Shown here in pieces: positions 37,765 to 47,447 of a DNA stretch of 64,000 bases. The stretch is from Rubellimicrobium mesophilum DSM 19309 (GTDB lineage Bacteria; Pseudomonadota; Alphaproteobacteria; Rhodobacterales; Rhodobacteraceae). Made by a program: the position numbers and the translations under genes. Each line of letters opens with the position of its first letter. Position 1 is the first letter of the stretch. The stretch lies in assembly GCF_000600335.2 (NCBI RefSeq), contig NZ_KK088559.1, positions 1 to 64,000 of the forward strand. The letters are read 5' to 3'. The notes under the pieces were generated by a model. That model searched no databases. It was not told where the DNA came from and worked only from the letters and a program-made list of their open reading frames with translations.

Positions 37765-38980
37765 ATGGCGCTGACGGACGTGGCGGTGCGGAGCGCGAAG
37801 CCGCGCGACAAGGACTACAAGCTCGCGGACAGCGCGGGACTCTATCTCCTGGTCGCGCCCTCCGGGGGCAAGCTCTGGCGGCTCAAGTATCGGATGCACG
37901 GGGTCGAGCGGAAGCTGGCGCTGGGGCGCTATCCCGAGATGACCCTGAGCGAGGCACGCAAGGCTCGGGACGCGGCGCGTGAGGCTGCGAGCGGTGGCGA
38001 CGATCCCTCAGCCCTCAAGCGGCGCCAGCGCATCGCAGCGAGGATCGCGGTCGGGACCACTTTCGGCGACGTAGCGCAGGAATACATCGAGAAGGCCAAG
38101 CGCGAGGGGCGGGCGCCTGCGACCTTGACCAAGTTGCAGTGGGCGCGGGAATGGCTCCTGCCGATGATCGGGCACCGGCCGGTGGATCAGGTCGAGCCGC
38201 ACGAGTTGCTGGCCGTGCTCAAGCGCCTGGAGACCAAGGATCAGCTCGACGCGAAGCGAGTCCGTTCCTTCGCCAGCCGGGTCTTCCGTTACGCCGTGGC
38301 GACGGCGCGGGCCAAGAGCGATCCCGCCGCCCTGCTAGTGGGCGCCGTCGCGGCCCCCGCCCCAAGAACCTGTCTGCCATTCTGGAGCCGAAACGTGTGG
38401 GCGAGCTGCTGCGCGCCATCGACGCTTACACCGGTCAGCCGATCACCCGCTTTGCCCTCGCCCTCTCGCCGCATGTCTTCGTCCGGCCGGGCGAGCTACG
38501 ACAGGCCGAATGGGCGGAGTTCGACTTCGATGCGGCTGTCTGGCGCATCCCGGCCGCGCGCATGAAGAAGCGCCGCGAGCACGTTGTTCCCCTGTCCCGT
38601 CAGTCGCTCGCGATCCTCGGGCAAGCGCGGGCGCTGTCCGGCGGGGGGCGCTTAGTCTTTCCCGCGCTGGGCAAGCGCGACCGCTGCATGTCGGAGAACA
38701 CCGTCAACTTGGCGCTGCGGCGGATGGGCTTCGGTGCCAATGAAATGACGGCGCACGGCTTCCGCGCCATGGCGAGCACGCTTCTGAACGAGTCGGGCAA
38801 GTGGTCGCCCGACGCCATCGAGCGGGCACTGGCGCACAAGGACAGCGATCAAGTGCGCGCGGCCTACCACCGGGGGCGCACTGGAAGGAACGGGTCGCCA
38901 TGGCGCAGTGGTGGAGCGACCACCTCGACGCGCTGCGCGACGGAGCGACGGTGCTGCCCTTCCGAGCGGGAGAGCGCTGA
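37765..38980 (+). pseudogene. Tyrosine integrase (DUF4102 type) with two one-base frameshifts
   Basis: About 405 residues when reconstructed. It has an N-terminal arm-binding domain (MALTDVAVRSAKPRDKDYKL, ADSAGLYLLVAPSGGKLWRL) of prophage CP4-57 integrase type. The catalytic domain has Arg in VFVRPGELRQAEWAEFD, HGFRAMASTLLNES (H-x-x-R) and LAHKDSDQVRAAYHRG (His...Tyr). The first frame breaks near 38340-38365 in a C-rich run, before KNLSAILEPKRVGELLRAI. The second breaks at the GGGGG of 38873-38877, after which the adjacent frame reads AHWKERVAMAQWWSDHLDAL and ends at TGA 38978. Each needs one added base. It probably drives integration at the adjacent tRNA-Leu. Confidence 0.8.
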
Positions 38981-39040
38981 AACAGCGAGCAAGCCTCGCC
39001 GTCTTGAAGTAGGGCCAGTAGCGCGGCCATAACCGACCTC

Positions 39041-40051
39041 ATGGCTGAACAATGGATCGACGCGGCCACCGCGCTTCGGCTGGTCACAGACGTTACCCGT
39101 CCTTCCTCCCTCGCAAATGAGGTGCTATGTCGGCGCGCTTACGTCGGCCTGCTCCGGGCCAAAGCTCGCCTTCTGGTGATTGCGGGGCGCCAGCAGAGTA
39201 AGGACATTGACGTTGCTGCCGGCTTCTGGTGGGCCAAGGGACAGGCCGCTCTCGATCAGAATTGGGTTGCTGGCGACTTCGCGACTTGGATCGAAGGGCC
39301 GGCAGCGGCCCAATGGGAGATATTCGGTGTCACCTTCGCCCTGAGCGACGTGCTGGAGTTGCTGCCCGTTGAACAGCGCGCCGTAACGGCACGAGGACTA
39401 TCGGTTGCCGGAAACCCGGCGTGGATCACGGCCCGCGCTGCACGCGCCGTCGCGTTCAAAGCAGGAATAGGTCGCCAGCATCTTAATGGCGCCATCCTAG
39501 AGCAAGCACGGCTGGGCTTTGTTGCAGCCCGGGCCGTCCTTGCCCAGCGCTTCGATGGCGCAAGGGAAGGTAAGCCATCGTGGGAGGAGCGGGAGTGGGA
39601 CATCCCGAGCTCGTTCTGGCGACAGTTTCGGCATACCGCCATCGACACCCACGATTGGGAGCTTGGGCAGTTCGCGGGCATCGGGCCGGGGCCGAATGGG
39701 ACGTGCCGGATCAAGCTGAGCGGGGTGCACTTCCTGGCCGAGTCGCTCCAAGTGCTGTTGCCGCCAAGCAAAGCTGAACCAGCGATTATGACCGCCTCAG
39801 CCGAAGCCTCGCCCACATCGAAGAGCGGCGGGCGACCCGCGCAGCCTTGGTGGGACGACATGTGGTGCGACGTCTGGGGCCTCATCTAGGAGGGCAAGCT
39901 GATCCCTAAGACGCAGGCCGACGTCGAGAACGCCATGCACTCTTGGGCGCAGGAGCGCGGGCATAACCCGGCCGAGTCCACAGTCCGGCTCAAAGCGCGC
40001 AAGGCGTTCAAAGTCTACTCGGACGGGGTCGAAAACCCCCCGGCCACGTAG
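39041..40051 (+). pseudogene. Hypothetical island protein interrupted by an in-frame TAG
   Basis: ATG 39041 opens a 282-residue frame ending at TAG 39887-39889, but the same frame continues for 53 more codons to TAG 40049. The tail reads EGKLIPKTQADVENAMHSWA then ERGHNPAESTVRLKARKAF, which looks like the ordinary C terminus of hypothetical proteins carried next to such integrases. The amber lies where a residue (perhaps Tyr, DVWGLI-x-EGKL) would be expected. The first part contains WWAKGQAALDQNWVAGDFAT and PSSFWRQFRHTAIDTHDWEL; no domain with known function is recognised. Confidence 0.6.
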
Positions 40052-40154
40052 TTATCGACGCTTTCCGACCCTTATCGGCCGACCCTGCCGATCCGAGTCG
40101 CCATGCTCTCCTGCATCCGCTGGCATGCGCCGGCGTCAGCACAGGAGCAGGACC

Positions 40155-40322
40155 ATGGAACCCCTCGCGGTCTCGATCAACGACACTGCCAAGGCGCTCG
40201 GGCTCGGGCGCACCTCAATCTACGAGATGATCAAGGACGGGCGGCTCGACGCCTTCAAGCTCGGTCGCCGGACGCTGGTGCGGGTGGAGTCGATCCGCCG
40301 GCTGGTCGATGCCAAGGACTGA
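40155..40322 (+). CDS. Excisionase-family HTH protein
   Basis: A 55-residue MerR-like helix-turn-helix of the excisionase (HTH_17) family: SINDTAKALGLGRTSIYEMI then KLGRRTLVRVESIRRLVDA. Such proteins act as recombination directionality factors or small regulators. ATG 40155 follows caGGAGCAGGA. The next gene starts eight bases after its stop, so the two are likely co-expressed. It could serve either of the two integrases. Confidence 0.8.
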   Translation: MEPLAVSINDTAKALGLGRTSIYEMIKDGRLDAFKLGRRTLVRVESIRRLVDAKD

Positions 40323-40330
40323 GGCGCCTC

Positions 40331-40754
40331 ATGGCCGCGCGGCGCGTCAACCCCAACCTGATAAAGGTCAACCGCACCTATGCTGTGGCCGAACTGGCGG
40401 AGCGGCTGGAGGTGCACAAGAACACCGTGCGCCAGTGGCAGCGCGAGGGGGCTCCTGCCCATCGACACGGGCCGGCCGGTTCTTTTCCATGGCACCGCCG
40501 TCCGCGCGTTCATGAAGGCGCGGAACGCGGGCCGGAAGCGGCCCTGCGGCCCGGGGCAGTTCTACTGCTTCCGCTGCCGCGAGCCCCGCGCCCCGGCGGC
40601 GGGTATGGTGGACTATCTGGCCCTCAGCCCACGCGCCGGGAACCTGCGCGGGCTCTGCGGGAGCTGCGGCGCGCTCATGCACCGGCGGGCGCTCCTGGGC
40701 TCCATCGCCACCGTGATGCCCGGAGTGGCCGTCCAGATCGTGCAGGCCCCATAA
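40331..40754 (+). pseudogene. HTH plus zinc-ribbon protein, one-base frameshift
   Basis: About 140 residues when reconstructed. The N terminus MAARRVNPNLIKVNRTYAVA, LAERLEVHKNTVRQWQREG is a MerR/HTH-type DNA-binding motif. The frame is then lost in the GGGGG at 40449-40453; removing one G joins it to LLPIDTGRPVLFHGTAVRAF. The second half has a four-cysteine zinc ribbon, FYCFRCREP...LCGSCGALM. It is probably a regulator or accessory recombination factor of the island. It sits between the excisionase-like gene and the second integrase. Confidence 0.7.
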
Positions 40755-40813
40755 CGGCTAAAGGGGAGACCTAGCCCCTCCCTCATCTGTTACTTCACCC
40801 ACCGAGGCCGAGC

Positions 40814-41921
40814 ATGACCAAGACGAACGCCGCCAACGAGCGGATCAAGCGCGACTACTTCCGCTATCTGGCCGAGGCGAAGGGGCGCGACGAGGCCACC
40901 ATCGACGGCGTGGCGAAGGCGCTCGCCCGCTTCGAGGCGTCCAGCCGGGCGCGCGACTTCAAGCGCTTCCACCGCGAGGCGGCCGTGGCGTTCAAGCGCG
41001 AGCTGGCCGAGGCAGCCAATGCCCGCACCGGCGAGCGTCTCAGCAGGGCCACCGTGCACGCCACGCTTCGGCACCTGCGGGAGTTCTTCTTCTGGCTGGC
41101 CCGCGAGCCGGGCTTCAAGCAGCGCATCGCCTACGCCGACGCCGACTACTTCAACCTCTCGGACAAGGACGTGGCCGTGGCACGCGCCCGGCGCGAGAAG
41201 CGGGTGCCCACCTTGGATCAGGTCCGGCACGTCCTCGCGTCCATGCCCACCGCCACGGCGCTGGAGCGGCGCGACCGGGCGCTCATTGCCTTTGCCATAG
41301 TCACGGGCGCGCGGATCGGGGCGCTGGCCTCCTTCCGGCTCGGGCACGTCGATGTGGCGGGGGGCTTTGTCGAGCAGGACGCCCGCGAGGTGCAGACCAA
41401 GGCCGCCAAGACCTTCCGCACCTACTTCATGCCGGTGGACGAGGGCGCGCTGGGCATCGTGGGCGAGTGGGTGGGCGAGTTGGAGCGGGACCATCTCTGG
41501 GGACGGAGCGACGCACTGTTCCCAGCGACCGAGATGGGGCTCGACGCCGCCGGCGGCTTCGTGCCGGTGGGGCTGCTGCGGCAGGGCTGGGCCACGAGCG
41601 ACCCGGTGCGGGAGATATTCCGCAAAGCGTTCGAGGGCGCGGGACTGCCCTACTACAACCCCCCACTCCTTCCGTGACATGCTGGTGCGGCATGGCATGT
41701 CTCTCAGCCTAACACCCGAAGAGATGAAGGCTTGGTCACAGAACCTTGGGCACTCGGATGTGCTGACGACCTTCACCAGCTACGGACAGGTGCCCACCCA
41801 CCGACAGGGGGAGTTGATCCGGGGCCTGAAGCAATCAGGGACAGGAGCCGACAATGGGCAACCCAGTGAGATGGAATTGCTGGAGGCGCTGGTCGCACGA
41901 GTGAAATCGCGCGGAATCTAG
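40814..41921 (+). pseudogene. Second tyrosine recombinase, one-base frameshift near the active site
   Basis: About 369 residues when reconstructed. The N-terminal SAM-like domain holds RIKRDYFRYLAEAKGRDEAT and ATLRHLREFFFWLAREPGFK. Catalytic residues: Arg in IVTGARIGALASFRLGHVD, H-x-x-R in HSFRDMLVRHG, and His/Tyr in NLGHSDVLTTFTSYGQVPTH. The frame from ATG 40814 stops at 41677 after YYNPPLLP. Removing one C from the run near 41659-41664 gives YYNPHSFRDMLVRHG and runs to 41921. It immediately precedes the restriction-modification gene, and the pair may form a mobile module of its own. Confidence 0.75.
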
Positions 41922-41969
41922 TGGAAGCCCAACGAGCCCTCGCTAGAGTGCGGCAGAGACGAGGTGCCC

Positions 41970-44900
41970 ATGTTTGACGAGATCATCGCCGCTTACGGCA
42001 AGGACACGAAGGCAAAGCTGACGGCGGCAGCGATCAGCGGGGCTCCCGAAGACCAGCTCCGGGCACCTCTGGAAGGCTTGGTGAAGGGCCTCTCAGGGGT
42101 CCTGGGCATCGGCGCGGACAAGGTCACTCTAGTGGGTGAGACGACGCTCGCCAGTCTTGGCACCCGTCCCGACTACGCCGTGACCGTCCACGGCGCGCTG
42201 GTGGGCTTCATCGAGCTGAAGGCCCCCGGCAAGGGCGCCGACCCGCGCAAGTTCACGGACGCCCATGACAAGGCGCAATGGTCGCGGCTCAAGCTTCTCC
42301 CCAACGTCCTCTACACGGACGGCGAGAGCTTCAGCCTGTGGCAGGACGGTGCGCTCGTAGGTGGGATCGTCCGGCTGGAAGGCGACCTCGACGCGGCCGG
42401 CTCCAAGCTTGCCGCCCCGCCCTCGCTCCTTGATCGCTTCAAGGACTTCTTAGGCTGGTCGCCGATCCCGCCCAACTCGCCCAAGCAGCTTGCCGAGGTC
42501 GCCGCGCGGCTATGCCGCCTTCTCCGCGAGGAGGTGCTGGAAGAGCTGGATCATGGCGCGACGGCGTTCCTCGGCCTCAAGGAGGAGTGGCGGACGCTAC
42601 TCTTCCCACAGGCCACATCGGACGAGTTCGCCGACGGTTATGCCCAAGCGGTGACATTCGGCCTCCTCATGGCGCGGGCGCAGGGCGTGGCGCTGGACGG
42701 GAAGATCGACCAAGCCATCCATGGGCTCGGGACGGGAACGCTGATCGGCTCCGCGCTTCGGCTCCTCACGGACGACAACGAGACGCAGAAGGCCCTCGGG
42801 CCTGCCCTGAAGTCGCTCCTGAGGGTCCTGGGAGCGGTGGACTGGTCCAAGCTGTCCAAGGGCAAACCCGAGGCTTGGCTCTACTTCTACGAGGACTTCC
42901 TGGAGGTCTACGACAACCGACTCCGCAAGCAGACCGGGTCCTACTACACCCCGCCCGAAGTGGTGGAAGCTATGGTGCGCCTCACGGATGAAGCGCTGCG
43001 CGACCCGGCGCTCTTTGACCGACCGATGGGTCTCGCGTCCACGGACGTGACCATCGCCGACCCGGCCACGGGCACTGGCACATTCCTTCTGGGTCTCTTG
43101 GACCGGATCGCGGCAACCATCGTGGCGGACAAGGGCGAGGGCGCGCTGCCCGGGGCATTGGCGGACGTAGCCAAGCGCCTGATCGGCTTCGAGCTTCAGT
43201 TCGGTCCCTTCGCGGTGGCGCAACTCCGACTCCTGGCAGAGATGAAAGAGCTTCTGCACCAAGAGGATGGTGGACCGTCGTCTAGCCCCGGGGCCAAGCT
43301 TCCGGTGCCGCGCCTCTACATTACGGACACCTTGGGCAACCCCTACCTCGCCGAGACGCAATTCTCAGGGCTGGTGGCGCCTATCGGCAAGTCGCGCCAG
43401 GAGGCGAATGCCATCAAGCGGGACACGCCCATCACGGTGGTGATCGGTAATCCGCCCTACAAGGAGAAGGCGAAGGGCCGAGGTGGCTGGATCGAGGCAG
43501 GCGGCACCGGGGCCAAGAAGCCCATGGACCTCTGGACGCCACCGGCCGATTGGAGCTTGGGCGCCCACCTCAAGCACCTCAAGAACCTCTACGTCTACTT
43601 CTGGCGCTGGGCGACATGGAAGGTGTTTGCGCCTGACCTGAGCGAGACGACAGGGCGGCCTGACGAGGACCGGGGCGGTATCGTCTGCTATATCACCGTG
43701 GCAGGCTTCCTGAACGGCCCGGGCTTCGCCAAGATGCGGGCGGAGCTGAGGCGCGACTGCTCGGCCATTTGGGTCATCGACTGCTCGCCCGAGGGGCACC
43801 AGCCGGAGGTGTCGACACGCATATTCCAGGGCGTGCAGCACCCCGTCTGCATCGTGCTGGCCGCTCGCGCGCCGGGGAAGGACCGGGAGACCCCGGCGCG
43901 GCTGCGGGTCCGCTCGCTGCCCGAAGGAAAGCGGAAAGCGAAGTTCGAAGCCCTCGCGGGCATCGGCCTTGAAGATGACGGCTGGGCGGAGGGACCGTCA
44001 GACTGGCGCGCGCCTTTCTTGGCGGAGAGCAAAGGGGCCTGGGCGGAGTTCCCAGCGTTGGACAGCCTCTTTGCATGGGACGGCTCGGGCGTGATGCCGG
44101 GCCGCACCTGGGTTATCGCGCCCGACGAGGAGTCGCTCCGGGCGCGATGGAAGCGGCTGGTGCAGGAGAAAGACCCGGCCAAGAAGGAGGCGCTGTTCTA
44201 TCCCCACCAAGGCGGCGACAAGACGACCGACAAGCCAAGTAAGCACGGCCTGCACGGGCACGAGCATCGGGCCGAGCCCGTGGCGAGCGACAGCAAGGAC
44301 GTGATAAAGCCGATGCGCTACGCCTTCCGCTCCTTCGACCGGCAATGGATCATCCCAGACAACCGCCTCTTGAACCGACCGAACCCGGACCTCTGGAGCG
44401 GCTGGTCGAAGCGGCAGGTCTACATCACAGCGCCCGAGGACCGGACCCCAGAAAACGGGCCGGCGCTAACCCTCAGCGAACTGATCCCTGACCTTCATCA
44501 CTATCACGGCCGGGGGGGGCCGGGTCTTCCCACTCTGGCGCGACGCCGTCGCCGCGGTCCCGAACCTCAAGCCTGCGCTCCTCAGTCACCTTGCCTTTGC
44601 CTACGGTAAGCCCGTCGCACCCGAGGACCTGCTGGCCTACGTCGCTGCGCTCCTCGCCCATCCGGCCTTCACGGCGCGTTTCGCGGAAGACCTTCGCCGC
44701 CCCGGCCTGCGAGTGCCGCTGACGGCCAAGCCTGCGCTCTTTCTGAAAGCGGCCGCGCTTGGGCGCGAGGTGGTCTGGCTCCACACCTACGGTGAGCGCT
44801 TCGCCGATCCGGCGCAGGGCCGCCCCAAGACCTCGCCTCGAATGGCTCCGGGCACCGGCCCCTTCATCCCGGCTGAAGGCGTGATCCCCGACGCGCCCGA

Positions 44901-45333
44901 GCCGCTGCCCGAGGAGATGCGCTATGATGCGGCGACGCGGCGGCTTCATATCGGCAAGGGCTTCGTGGCGAACGTCCCGCCCGAGGTCGCAGGTTACGAG
45001 GTCTCGGGCCGCAACGTGCTGGAACGCTGGTTCAGCTACCGCCGCCGCGACCGCTCGCGCCCCGTGATCGGCGACCGCCGCCCGCCCTCACCGCTCGACA
45101 GCATCCAGCCCGACCACTGGCTTTCGGGCTACACCGACGACCTCTTCGACCTGCTGCACGTCCTCGGCCGGCTAGTGCTGCTGGAGCCCGCTCAAGCGGC
45201 GCTGCTGGAGGAGGTCTGTAAGGGGCCTATGCTCACAGCCGCCGCTCTGGACGGAGCCGGTGCCTTCAGCGCCGCGCCGGCTGGGGGTAAAGCCATGGCC
45301 TCGGATGCCGCCATCGGCGACCTGTTCGGCTAG
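41970..45333 (+). pseudogene. Fused nuclease / N6-adenine methyltransferase / ISP-type specificity protein, one-base frameshift
   Basis: About 1120 residues when reconstructed. The N-terminal PD-(D/E)XK-like nuclease has TRPDYAVTVHGALVGFIELK with APG after it. An alpha-helical linker follows, then the methyltransferase: motif I IADPATGTGTFLLGLLDRIA near residue 368 and motif IV VVIGNPPYKEK near residue 492. The C-terminal part is a Type ISP specificity-like domain (FPLWRDAVAAVPNLKPALLS, YEVSGRNVLERWFSYRRRDR, DHWLSGYTDDLFDLLHVLGR). No helicase motifs are visible, unlike LlaGI-class enzymes. The frame breaks in the G8 run at 44513-44520; removing one G joins HHYHGRGG to RVFPLWRD. Probably protects the island host from phage. 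Confidence 0.8.
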
Positions 45334-45371
45334 GGGCTTCTGCGCCCTCGCATGGGGTCACAAGAGTGTTC

Positions 45372-45395
45372 GGGGGCCTCTTTGGGGGCCTTCTA
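45372..45395 (+). repeat. Two 12-bp GGGGGCC repeats near attR
   Basis: GGGGGCCTCTTT and GGGGGCCTTCTA are adjacent 12-bp units, 55 bases before attR. They match the three units at 37705-37740 near attL in sequence, spacing and orientation. Confidence 0.55.
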
Positions 45396-45449
45396 CAGGC
45401 GAGATGAAAAGAAACTCTAGCTGATCAGCCGGTTAGAACGACGTTTTGG

Positions 45450-45466
45450 GTCCCGCCGCGGCACCA
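45450..45466 (+). other. attR (imperfect tRNA-Leu 3' end duplicate)
   Basis: GTCCCGCCGCGGCACCA is the tRNA-Leu 3' end with one G lost from GGG. It marks the right border of the island; the missing G fits the homopolymer problem seen elsewhere in the window. Confidence 0.75.
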
Positions 45467-45558
45467 GCTTGCGATCCGGGGTTCGCGGGAATCGCGGGAC
45501 CTTGGAGGGAAGGCGGTCCCTGCGGGTCGAGCGTCCTGTCCTCAGGCTGGGGCCGACC

Positions 45559-46107
45559 TCAGCCGATGAGCGTCAGGATGTCCTCGCAGACCTCCTCGGG
45601 CGACCGTCGGCCGGTGTGGATGGTCGTCGTGGCCAGGCGCGCGTTCGAGGGGCTCGTCAGGAACCCGCGGTTGAGCTCGGCGACCTCCTCGCGGCCGTCG
45701 GGCGGGACGCGTTCGGACAGGATGCCCAGCGACTCCTCGAGGTCGGGCGAGGGCAGGAGCAGGATCACGTGCGGCACGGGAGCGAGCGCGGCTTGGACGC
45801 GGGCGAACAGGGCCTCGTCGTCCTGCACCGAATGGCCGGCGCCGAAGTCGATGATGCTGTCGGGGAAGTCGGCCAGGGCCCCCTCGACGGCGTAGGTCTC
45901 GAAGGGCTTCCAGTAGGCATAGCGCGCCAGCGGCCCGTCCTCGCGCTCGCGCCGCTTCTGCTCGGCAAAGTCGAAGCCGATCCGGAAGTAGTAGTACCAC
46001 CTCACGGCATCGAGCGGGATCTGACGTCGGCCCATCCGCTCCGCCAGAAGCCCGGCCACGCTGGACTTGCCGGCCGCAATGGGTCCGATGAGCACGATCT
46101 GCGCCAT
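45559..46107 (-). CDS. P-loop kinase-like protein (shikimate kinase / AAA type)
   Basis: A 182-residue cytoplasmic P-loop protein: VLIGPIAAGKSSVAGLLAER contains Walker A GPIAAGKSS at residues 8-16. The stretch VPHVILLLPSPDLEESLGIL resembles the Walker B and lid region of small-molecule kinases. The substrate is not evident; small kinases of this shape act on sugars, nucleosides or shikimate. ATG 46107 gives the P-loop right at the N terminus. It is the first chromosomal gene after the island, in the same direction as the LacI-type gene upstream of it. Confidence 0.75.
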   Translation of the reverse strand: MAQIVLIGPIAAGKSSVAGLLAERMGRRQIPLDAVRWYYYFRIGFDFAEQKRREREDGPLARYAYWKPFETYAVEGALADFPDSIIDFGAGHSVQDDEALFARVQAALAPVPHVILLLPSPDLEESLGILSERVPPDGREEVAELNRGFLTSPSNARLATTTIHTGRRSPEEVCEDILTLIG

Positions 46108-46233
46108 CCACGCCTCCTCCGGGTCGAGTGACGGCAGGATGCCGGACCGGGGCGGCTCCGTCGAGCGCTGCGATTCGGGTCGGGCGAGGGTTGCGCCCGG
46201 CGCCAGGCCTGCCGGCGCAGGGGCCCCGCCCGA

Positions 46234-47286
46234 TCAGGAGGGGGCGGGCCCCGTGCTCGCGCGCAGGACCAGGTCGAGCGGCAGGACCTCGCGGCCCTCC
46301 GGCATGGCGTCGTCGAGGATGGCGGCCACCGAGCGCTCGGCGATGCGCCTGTAGGGCTGCTCCATGGTCGTGAGCGGCGGGGTGGAGGAGGCCGCCTCCG
46401 GCACGCCGTCGAAGCCCACGACCGAGACGTCCTGCGGCACCCGCAGCCCCTGGCCCTCAAGCCAGGCCATGGCGGCCAGCGCCAGCCGGTCCGCCATGGC
46501 GAGGATGGCCGTCGGCGCGGTCGCCCGGTCGGCGAAGAGGAGGGCCAGGGCCTCTCCGACGTTGCCGCCGTTCCGTCCGATGGCGTGGACGGGCACCTCG
46601 GCCTCGGGGATGCCGGCCTCGGCCAGCGCGGCCCAGTAGCCGCGCGCGCGCTCCAGGACGTTCATGGACCGGGTGGCTTGGACCTCCCGGGGCGTCACCC
46701 GGCCCGGGCCGTCGCCCAGCGCGAAACCGAGGACGGCGAATCGCCGATGCCCGAGCTCCAGCAGATGCCGGGCCGCCGCTTGGGCGCCGCCGAAGTCGTC
46801 GATGCAGACGGCCGGCACGTCCGTGTCCCTGGTGTCCAGCGAGAGGGAGACGAAGGGCAGCCCCCGGCGCTGCGTCATCTCGACGAGGAACTTGCGTCCG
46901 CTGCCGCTGAGCAGGAAGCCGTCCACGAGCGCGCTTTCGATGTTCCAGCCCGTCGGATGCTCCTCCGTCACGGAGACGAGCGCGAGGCCGGCCCCCCGGG
47001 CGTCGCAGACCTCGGCGACCTCGGTCAGGATCCGTCGCGCCCATGGGTCGCGGAACAGGTAGTCGAGCGGCTGGTCGGCGGCGAAGCCGATGGCGTTGAC
47101 CTTGCCCGAGCGCAGCAGCCGCCCGGCGGGGCTGGGCCCCGCGTAGCCCAGGGCGCGCGCCGCCTCGCGCACGCGCTCGCGCACCTCGTCGCGCACGAGC
47201 TCGGGCCGGTTGAAGACGTTCGAGGCGGTGCCGTGGGACACCCCCGCCGCCTCTGCCACATCCTTGAGCCTGATCGTCTTGGTCAT
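46234..47286 (-). CDS. LacI-family transcriptional regulator
   Basis: A 350-residue LacI/GalR repressor. The N-terminal HTH is TIRLKDVAEAAGVSHGTASN and VFNRPELVRDEVRERV, the hinge helix ARALGYAGPSPAGRLL. The ligand domain of periplasmic-binding type spans residues 65-340 (NAIGFAADQPLDYLFRDPWA; VSVVGFDGVPEAASSTPPLT). ATG 47286 starts MTKTIRLKDVAEAAG; the frame opens 63 bases earlier inside the operator region and is less likely. Two copies of a LacI-type palindrome lie just upstream, so autorepression and control of the divergent gene are likely. Effector unknown, probably a sugar. Confidence 0.92.
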   Translation of the reverse strand: MTKTIRLKDVAEAAGVSHGTASNVFNRPELVRDEVRERVREAARALGYAGPSPAGRLLRSGKVNAIGFAADQPLDYLFRDPWARRILTEVAEVCDARGAGLALVSVTEEHPTGWNIESALVDGFLLSGSGRKFLVEMTQRRGLPFVSLSLDTRDTDVPAVCIDDFGGAQAAARHLLELGHRRFAVLGFALGDGPGRVTPREVQATRSMNVLERARGYWAALAEAGIPEAEVPVHAIGRNGGNVGEALALLFADRATAPTAILAMADRLALAAMAWLEGQGLRVPQDVSVVGFDGVPEAASSTPPLTTMEQPYRRIAERSVAAILDDAMPEGREVLPLDLVLRASTGPAPS

Positions 47287-47335
47287 CTCTCGCGCGTCCC
47301 GCCGCTGCCTGGCCCAGCGGGAGCCAGCCCACCGT

Positions 47336-47395
47336 TTGAACCGATTCAAAAAAAGTCTTGACGAGATGGTAGCACCTGAGGTTGAATCGGTTCAA
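47336..47395. promoter_or_regulatory. Paired LacI-type operators in a divergent promoter
   Basis: TTGAACCGATTCAA (47336-47349) and TTGAATCGGTTCAA (47382-47395) are the same 14-bp near-palindrome, centre to centre 46 bp apart. On the plus strand TTGACG (47358-47363) and TTGAAT (47382-47387) are 18 bp apart and could be -35/-10. On the minus strand TTGAAC lies 18 bp before TACCAT. Both promoters would be covered by bound repressor. Confidence 0.75.
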
Positions 47396-47447
47396 GTAGT
47401 GAGAACCTTACACGTCGTCGCATTCGCTTTGCTTGTTGGAGGCCGTT

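Larger units (their letters stand above)
37573..45466. mobile_element. Integrative genomic island in tRNA-Leu
   Basis: The island is bounded by the tRNA-Leu 3' end and an imperfect copy of it about 7.9 kb away. It carries, in order, a tyrosine integrase, an amber-interrupted ORF, an excisionase-like HTH protein, an HTH/zinc-ribbon protein, a second tyrosine recombinase and a restriction-modification enzyme, all on the plus strand. Composition is slightly less G+C-rich than the flanks. Chromosomal genes resume with a kinase at 46107. There are no conjugation or phage structural genes, so it is a small integrase-driven defence-type island. Confidence 0.85.
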
